Of a DNA stretch of 64,000 bases, positions 56,901 to 64,000 are shown piece by piece (positions within the stretch are counted from its first letter, which is position 1; the number at the start of each line of letters is the position of its first letter). This DNA comes from Liolophura sinensis (taxonomy: Eukaryota > Mollusca > Polyplacophora > Chitonida > Chitonidae), in contig NC_088307.1 in the NCBI RefSeq assembly GCF_032854445.1, positions 15,886,017 through 15,950,016 of the forward strand, written 5' to 3'. The notes under the pieces were generated by a model. That model saw nothing but the letters and a program-made list of their open reading frames with translations. It did no database searches and had not been told where the DNA came from. Position numbers and translations under genes: made by a program.

Positions 56901-59820
56901 ACTTTGTGAGGGTAGAGGAGACCGTTTTAGAGCCGTAAATTATGCAGTCTATATTTATGGCTAATGAAAAAATATCGCATAATTTAAGATAGTTTGTTGA
57001 GGTGTAAGTCGCAGAATCGATCTAGAAAACAAGTATGTAGACTATAAATAGAAGCTTGGCAGTGTCCACGCTGACAGCATCATAGAGCTTGTAATATGTC
57101 AGTAATATGTTCCTGTATCTAGTGATGATTAGAGCTGTCATGTATACGATGAATAAAATTATATCCCGACGCCATCGCGTGAACAGGTTAGCCCTATACC
57201 ATACAGCATATGTATAGGCCGTTAAGATGATCTATAGACATGCATGACTATACAGGCGCATAACTTCGCCGTCAGACATGTGCTTAGCCTGTGACGGACG
57301 AACTATTTACAGACGGATGGTCATCCTACGAGCGTGGCAACAACAACACGAGTACAACAAACATCCCATGGTTGTAGGTACACCACTGAACAATGGCTTC
57401 CGCACCAGTGACTCCTCGTCTTTGTCAGCTAGTTCATTAAATTTCTTATCGGCGACAAGAATCTTCCCGCCCAACTAGATCCACCTCATTTTTCGTTGTC
57501 GTAGAATAAAATGTCTCCACATGTGGTGTGTGCATAGGCTGTACATGTAGGCACACTGAATATAACATCGTGCACGGTGTACAATATACATCTTCATGTT
57601 TTAGTTTCAGAAAGTTCAAATAAATTTTGACACTGACTCTGTTTTAGGAACCAGTTATCTGAGAAGCCTGCACAGAAAATGTAAAGTGCAGTTCACCTGA
57701 AAGAAATGGAGCGATGCACAAGTGGTGTTTACTACCCTACAATAAATCATGGCAAATTAGAATAATCCACAGAAGTCATTTCATATCACGCATATTTGTC
57801 TTTTTTAAAAAAAAAATGATCTCATCACGATTTTTTTTGGGGGGGGGGGGCATAGAAGTCCATATTTTGGCTTTCTTTGACATAATTTCTTATTGCAAAT
57901 TGCAACATTGCGTATCAATTCTTCTGTATGATGAAACATCTAAATGAAATATAGATATGGTATACGTCAATATATTTAAATCCTTCCGTACATTTAGGTA
58001 ACTTTAGTACAGCTATTCAGACTGCCCTTTTTGGAGCCGTGAAAATTTTATATTTTTCAATTTGAGTAAATAGTTGTGCTTCCTTGCAGATGACAGTCGC
58101 TTCTGTTCTCAGTATGTGTATAAATGTTTACGCACTGGCTCCATTGTTCTCAGTGTGTGTATAAATGTTTACACACTGGCTCCATTGTTTGCCGCGGGTC
58201 ACTTATCCTACGTACCCACTAGGTTTCCAGCGGATCGCAGGGGCTCAAGTGACGTACTAATTTCGCAGATTCCATTTAAAAATTAGCTGCTTCACTCATC
58301 GGGATTTGAAATCGGATATCCACGTCCGTAGTCCAGCTCTCTACATCTGAGCTATTGGGTACTGGGTATATGGTATCCGTTCAGAGAAATTGCCGTGTTC
58401 AGAAATATCATTTTGTTTGAGCCCCTCAATAGATCAAGCTCTGCAGGTAAAAAGGGTTACATAAACATGGAAATTTACAGCATTCTTTCAGGTTAACGTA
58501 ACTTAACTTATTGGGTGCCTTCGAACTCAGTTCGAAAAACTTACTACATTGGTTAATGTGAACATAAACAACAATACCAAGTAAACATATATGATCAACT
58601 TATCTGGTTTGTCACGGCACCATGTGTAATGGATAACATCTTAAGAGCTTCATATAAGACCACATCAATATCGCTAATATATCAGTGAACTACATAGTTT
58701 TGTAAGCCTATGTAAGTGCGTCGCATACGTATTAATTAAGGTGAATTTTAATAGTTAGAAAAGTTCGTCCGACTTGAGTCGCTAAACGGCGATTTTGTGA
58801 AACAAATGACTCTTGCTAAGCAATGGAAGCACCGTGTAAGTCAGTTACCGCCTTTGGTTTCGGTGCCCAAGCTAGATGATCACCTGGTCTTGGCCCCAAT
58901 CTAGCTTGAACACCTCAACCTCAGGCGGTTAAGTGTAACGTACATAACGTCCAAGTTTTGTTCAAATCGGTCCGCAGACAGATGTTTATGTTCTCACTCT
59001 CTGTTCCGTACTACAATATTCACCAGGGCGACTTCATTGACAGAATTTCAAATTCTAAGCTTTACCAAAATTTTTCCGTAGATGGAATTTTATGATTTCT
59101 GCTCTCTATTCTACTATATTCCACACAAAGACTTAACTGACTGAATTTTAGACCTCAAGTTTTGCCGATATTTGTCCACAGATGGAATGTTATATCTGTC
59201 ACAGCTACATTAACGTCAAAGACAACAAACCCTTTAAGTTTGTTTGGTATCTCTATACCAGTCGTTAATGGAAACCTGTATTTTCTGAGATATAGATCTC
59301 CAGGTGAACTGAGTTTTCTAGAGAAGTCATCAACACATCTGACAAGCTCTCATGCGTGCACAAAGCTCTAAAGAGCATCTAACTTAACTGGCTGTATCCT
59401 TTTAAGATGTGGAAATGCCATTCAATTTGGGAACAAATCGACTTAGTTCATGGGTGAAGATATTCAAAGTCTTTTTAACGCATCAGTATCAGAATTCATG
59501 AAATTGGTCGTGTAGATCACTAATCACCTAAAAATTTTTACACTTCATATAAATTTGACGAACTCGCATGTCAGTCACTAATTTACTTCAAAAAATAGGA
59601 AATTGGTATATTTGTGACAGATGTTGTTCTAAGAACGCCCAAGTTGCCACTTACTTATTTAAAAGATACATGAAACTCTTGATTTTTATTTATTTATATG
59701 CAGATTAAAATATCCCTCTAAATTTGCGCCTATTGACTGAAAATATGAATAAAATTGACGGGTAATTAAGATATACAAGATAGGCATAATTGTTACGATA
59801 GCTTTCTTCTTATTCTTTAA
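53915..59820. other. Intergenic, no supported gene
   Basis: Nearly 6 kb without a recognisable gene, tRNA or SINE. A 14-bp inverted repeat (55195-55208 and 55491-55504) may bound a degenerate element. Plus-strand open frames at 56230-56511 and 57278-57478 have no recognisable domain. Confidence 0.35.
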
Positions 59821-59822
59821 AT

Positions 59823-60094
59823 GGGCCTCCGTGTCTCTGTTGGTTAGCGCGCTAGCGCAGCGTAATGACCCAACAGTCTCTCACCAATGTGGTCGCTGTG
59901 AGTTCAAGTCCAGCTCATGTTGGCTTCCTCTCCGGCCGTATGTGGGAAAGTCTGGCAGCAACCTGCGGTTGGTCGTGGGTTTCTGCCTGGCTCTGCCCGG
60001 TTTCCACCCACCATAATGCTGGCCGTCGTCGTATAAGTGAAATATTCTTGAGTATGGCGTAAAACACCAATCAAATAATAAATAATAAATAAAT
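59823..60094 (+). mobile_element. SINE family 1, full-length reference copy
   Basis: The complete layout: tRNA-like head with box A (TTGGTTAGCGCGCTAGCGCA) and box B (GAGTTCAAGTCC), body with GTGGGAAAGTCTGGCAGCAA and CTCTGCCCGGTTTCC, conserved 3' core GTATAAGTGAAATATTCTTG then GGCGTAAAACACCAATC, and an (AATAAATA)n tail. Confidence 0.93.
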
Positions 60095-62815
60095 ACTTAC
60101 GCTTTAAAACCATAACTTTTAACAGCATCCACATTTAAAATTAGAATAAATCCCTGACTGGGGTAAAATGGCACAAGTCCGGATTTCATCCATTACGAGT
60201 GACAATTTGCAACTATCACACTGTTGTCGTTGATCTGAGTTTAAGTCCCATGCTCTAGTGTTTTTTATATCAGGCGGATAATGACTACAAGCTCGTCCGA
60301 TCTGTAGAAGTTACAGTTTCAAATGTTCCCACAAGCAAAGACATTCTCGCCTGTGAAACGTTCACTTTCTTGCTAGAGTCACTTACTGTATACAAATAAC
60401 TCATTGGTCCTCAGATATTTTTGATATGATGTATAGTATGTGACTGAAGCCGAAAAACCCGTGGAGAAAGAAATTCTGCAATTTGTATATCTCTGCTTGA
60501 ATAGGGAATAGTCTGGTCTTTATTAACGTGTCTGAGTGCCCATTATATTCCCCATTATATATAGATAGGAGTCAAAGGCATGCCATCTATCAATGTCATG
60601 ATCCCTACTGACTACCTTTATCCTCATATAATTCTTCTATCCTCACATCTCACGGTGGAAAGGCGGGCAATTTATCTGTTTGTGTTAGGGCACATGAAAA
60701 AGGAACATTAAATTCAATTCAAATACAACAGAAATTCAGCAGATAAAAATAAATGGCTTTCAGTTATGTCTTAACGGTAACATTTTTAATGATACGTGAG
60801 GACAAGCTTTCCCTGACGTACAGATCTTCACACCATACTGGCAGAAGGTAGGTGGTGTTCAAATAACAGCAAAGTAGTTGTCCTCAACTTCTAAATGCTC
60901 CACAAGCATTTCGAATGGGGGAATCCTCAAATTCCAGTTTGAACCCGCGCATCGTGTGAGTTATTTAAAGAGCCCGTTTTGCTTGCTTCAGATGTAACAA
61001 CCGCGTCATCTTTCAGACATGCCAGACTATGTTATGAGACAAACATAGTGCCGCCTCGCTGAAACACAATGCCGGAGACACCAGACATGACACCCGACTT
61101 GGCCAAAATACAAAAAACTCCTTAGGTGACTGTAGAGCGACGTCAAGTTCAACAACACGTCGACACAATCATGCTGGAACAATCACTTGCTTTGTATTAT
61201 CGGCTTTCTCCAAATATCATCACCCAAATGATGGCTAAATAAAATATATGTTATGTTCATATTTGACTTGCTCTTTTTCGTCTCTTCGTTCCTTTGTGCA
61301 TTTATGTTGAATACTAGAACGCCAGTTTTACGGACTGGAACCTAATGCGTAGAAAACCCGTCGTGCGTCAGCTCGACTAAACCTGCAGATTGTAAAATAT
61401 TCCACGCCGACCCAAGGTGAACCTTTCAGTGCAAGTGTCTTTGTATGCAGTGATCTCACATAATCTCCCACGAGAGCAATCGTAGGAATTGTGGTTTCAA
61501 ATATACATGTATGTTTACCATTCCCGATTCGCCAAACAAAATGTTCTATTGAATTATAGTTAGGCACAATCTTTCCAGAAAGTTTTGCACTTGCTGGAAA
61601 ACTACATTACGTGAAAAAAGGAGATTATAACGTCTTAAATGAATTACCATTTCAATGTTCATGAGATTTATCTGTTTAGCTGAATCAAATTATCTGGCCA
61701 CACCTTGATCAATACATCGAAACGTCTTCTTTCACAGTTCTGATCTGAAGGAAATGTTCTTGCTCTTCATTGTTTAGCAGAAATCATTTTGTCAATACCC
61801 CTTTAACACACCAATCTCCTGAAATAAAACATATTGCTTGTATTTGATCATAGGGATTCGTTTTATTTGGGATATTAGAACGACAGAACTGGAGACATTC
61901 AATTCAACTCAGCTCAACTCTGGTAAGCAGTTGTTGTTTCATACAAGACCATGATCGGTCATCGTCCGCTCCGTCAACACATGAATGATTGCCTGAAGAA
62001 AAGTCACAGATTATTCTCAGATAATAAGGGACAGTAATCGTTTGGAGGGAGACATATTTTCTGAGAATAACTGTGAAACAAACAGCTGACACACACCTTG
62101 TTAGACTGCCGAAAACGACATCCCTCGTGCCGCTTGCCTCGTGTACATACAAGGCTCATTCCGTGAGTAGACGGTGAGTAACCAATTACATGACAGTCTG
62201 TCAAACATTCATTGTCTAATACAAAAACCAGGCTAGATTGCTCGTCCATTTATTCATCAATTGTTGTGCAACGATTAAGACAAAATTTACAAAAAGTGAC
62301 AGAAAGGTTTCTATTGTTTGCCAACAATGGTCTGGACAGGTGACCAAGGAACTATTATGAAAGAAACATCAGCTATAAACCTCGTCAGCCTTATCTGGAT
62401 TTAAACAATCAACTGGTGAAATCGACATTTGCTCGTGTCACTTGACTAGTGTTAGACATACATCTTCAATTAATCAACGTAGCAATTTCCGACATCATCT
62501 ACCTTGATTTACTGAGCCATATTAACTCTTCAAAACACGTTCCTTCATAAATATGCATGATTCACGGCGCAATCAGGTTCCACTTTACAAAGGTCAACTG
62601 GCACCTGAGTTATTCACACTAACAGGATGTTCAAAACAACAACATGCATGGGTTGTGACAGTAGTGAGAAGTATGTGATGTATGGAATACATTTATCGCA
62701 CACTAGACATAGAAGTGCTAGCACAACAAACTCCCTGCACATCGGTGTATTGGGGTTATCCTGATGTGGCATTTGTCAGAAAATGTCCATATCTCTATCT
62801 GACTGTATCTTTGTT
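60095..62815. other. Intergenic, nothing recognised
   Basis: About 2.7 kb of AT-rich sequence with only short open frames and no repeat or RNA gene that I could detect. Confidence 0.4.
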
Positions 62816-62817
62816 TC

Positions 62818-62971
62818 TATTTTATTTATTTATTTATTTGATTTGTGTTTTTTTCGCCGTACTCAAGAATATTTCACTTATACAACGGCGGCCAGCATTA
62901 TGGCGGGTGGAAACCGGGCAGAGCCCGGGGGAAACCCACGACCATCCGCAGGTTGCTGGAAGACCTTCCCA
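62818..62971 (-). mobile_element. SINE family 1, 3' half on the minus strand
   Basis: Reads from GGAAGGTCTTCCAGCAACCT through CTGGCCGCCGTTGTATAAGT to the GGCGAAAAAAACACAAATCA tail and TAAATAAATAAATAAA. The head is missing. Confidence 0.85.
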
Positions 62972-63333
62972 TGGTTTCTATTTTAGGCAGCATAACAACC
63001 AACCAATCAAAATACTCCTCACAACACATAGAGTATGCAGGCTATGTCAACTATACGCTAATTAAATCTATTTTAATTATATGGCATTATGGCATGGACA
63101 AGAACGTGCAGAACTTTCTACTTACTAACGCAGATTATGATACAAAACTAGTCTTGTTTGTTTCACATTTTTGGAAATTTCCGATCTCAGTGTCAAGTTA
63201 ACCATAACAAAAAGTTTATGTTTTGTACTCATTATATTTCTTTAGCTCTCCAATGATACGACGTATGATTTTTTTTTTAAAAATCACAGGTTGGGTGCTC
63301 TCCATTATTACATGAGTTGTTTTACATGATAGT

Positions 63334-63443
63334 CGTGGGTTTCCCCCGGGCTCTGCCCGGTTTCCTCCCACCTTAATGCTGGCCGCCGTCGTATTAGTGA
63401 AATATTCTTGAGTACGGCGTAAAACACCAATCAAATAAATAAA
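63334..63443 (+). mobile_element. 5'-truncated SINE family 1 copy with target-site duplication
   Basis: Starts within the body at GTGGGTTTCCCCCGGGCTCT and runs to the CAATCAAATAAATAAA tail. It is flanked by the perfect 14-bp repeat TTTTACATGATAGT (63320-63333 and 63444-63457), so the truncation happened during insertion. Confidence 0.92.
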
Positions 63444-63566
63444 TTTTACATGATAGTTCATACAGGAATATAAGAAATACACAGAGATTTAGATAGTTTA
63501 GTCCATGCCATTGTCTTTGAACACAATGAGACTAATCATAATTTCTGGTGGTTTTATATATGTTGG

Positions 63567-63720
63567 ACCGTACGTGGGAAGGTTCTGTCAACAACCTGCG
63601 GATGGTCGTGGGTTTCCGCCGGGCTCTACCCAGTTTCCTCCCCCCATAAATTCCATTATGATGTGAAATAAGTGAAATATTCCTGAGTACAGCGTAAAAC
63701 ACAAATCAAATCAATGAAAT
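63567..63720 (+). mobile_element. SINE family 1, 3' two thirds
   Basis: CGTACGTGGGAAGGTTCTGT, CGGATGGTCGTGGGTTTCCG, then TGAGTACAGCGTAAAACACA. Diverged, with an imperfect tail. Confidence 0.8.
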
Positions 63721-64000
63721 CAAATATATATGTTGCATATATTCTCTGTTCGATAACGATTTGAGCCTTCCACTGTTGGGCTAAACCAGAATATGAAGAC
63801 AGAATACTGTCCCCAAGGTGAAATCTGCCATCGATGATCAACTTGACATATGTACACCTTCAGAAGGTGTGGGACTTCTTGGAATTCTTGTAGACCAAAG
63901 CGTAACAGTGGCATAAACTAGATGGGCATGTAATGTATACCAGATCTATAGAACAGTGGTCCCCAGTTTTATGTTGAGGCCGAGAGCTCTGCGAATTTGC

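Overview
The window is eukaryotic DNA from an invertebrate, most likely a mollusc or close lophotrochozoan. It is AT-rich and intron-rich, full of minisatellites, and carries two tRNA-derived SINE families of a kind I associate with mollusc genomes. That assignment is from memory and was not searched.

The left 39.5 kb holds one very large minus-strand gene, read from about 39534 down to 1582 and probably beyond the left edge. It encodes a giant single-pass cadherin-like protein. I could place 45 coding exons whose splice phases join without conflict: a signal peptide, 32 extracellular cadherin (EC) repeats, a divergent membrane-proximal region, one transmembrane helix and the start of a cytoplasmic tail. 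This is about 3,705 codons if two 1-nt homopolymer frameshifts are ignored.

The ectodomain is eight copies of a five-exon cassette, called A-E-D-C-B here in transcript order. Each cassette encodes four EC repeats, about 440 residues. Cassettes always join at phase 1, so one can be gained or lost without breaking frame. Cassettes 4, 5 and 6 are near-identical in exons and introns, so they duplicated recently or are still exchanging sequence. The duplication breakpoints fall in a 180-bp tract inside exon A that is almost identical in cassettes 3 to 7. The fourth EC repeat of each cassette lacks the usual calcium motifs and carries cysteines instead.

Introns hold minisatellites (periods about 22 to 117 bp), SINE insertions, a 562-bp element with TTAA ends and a relic B exon. 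The right 24.5 kb (39535 to 64000) shows no gene I can support. It holds minisatellites, SINE copies, MITE-like inverted repeats, copies of a dispersed repeat, and one weak candidate first exon on the plus strand near 41040. No rRNA, true tRNA, CRISPR array or viral sequence was recognised.
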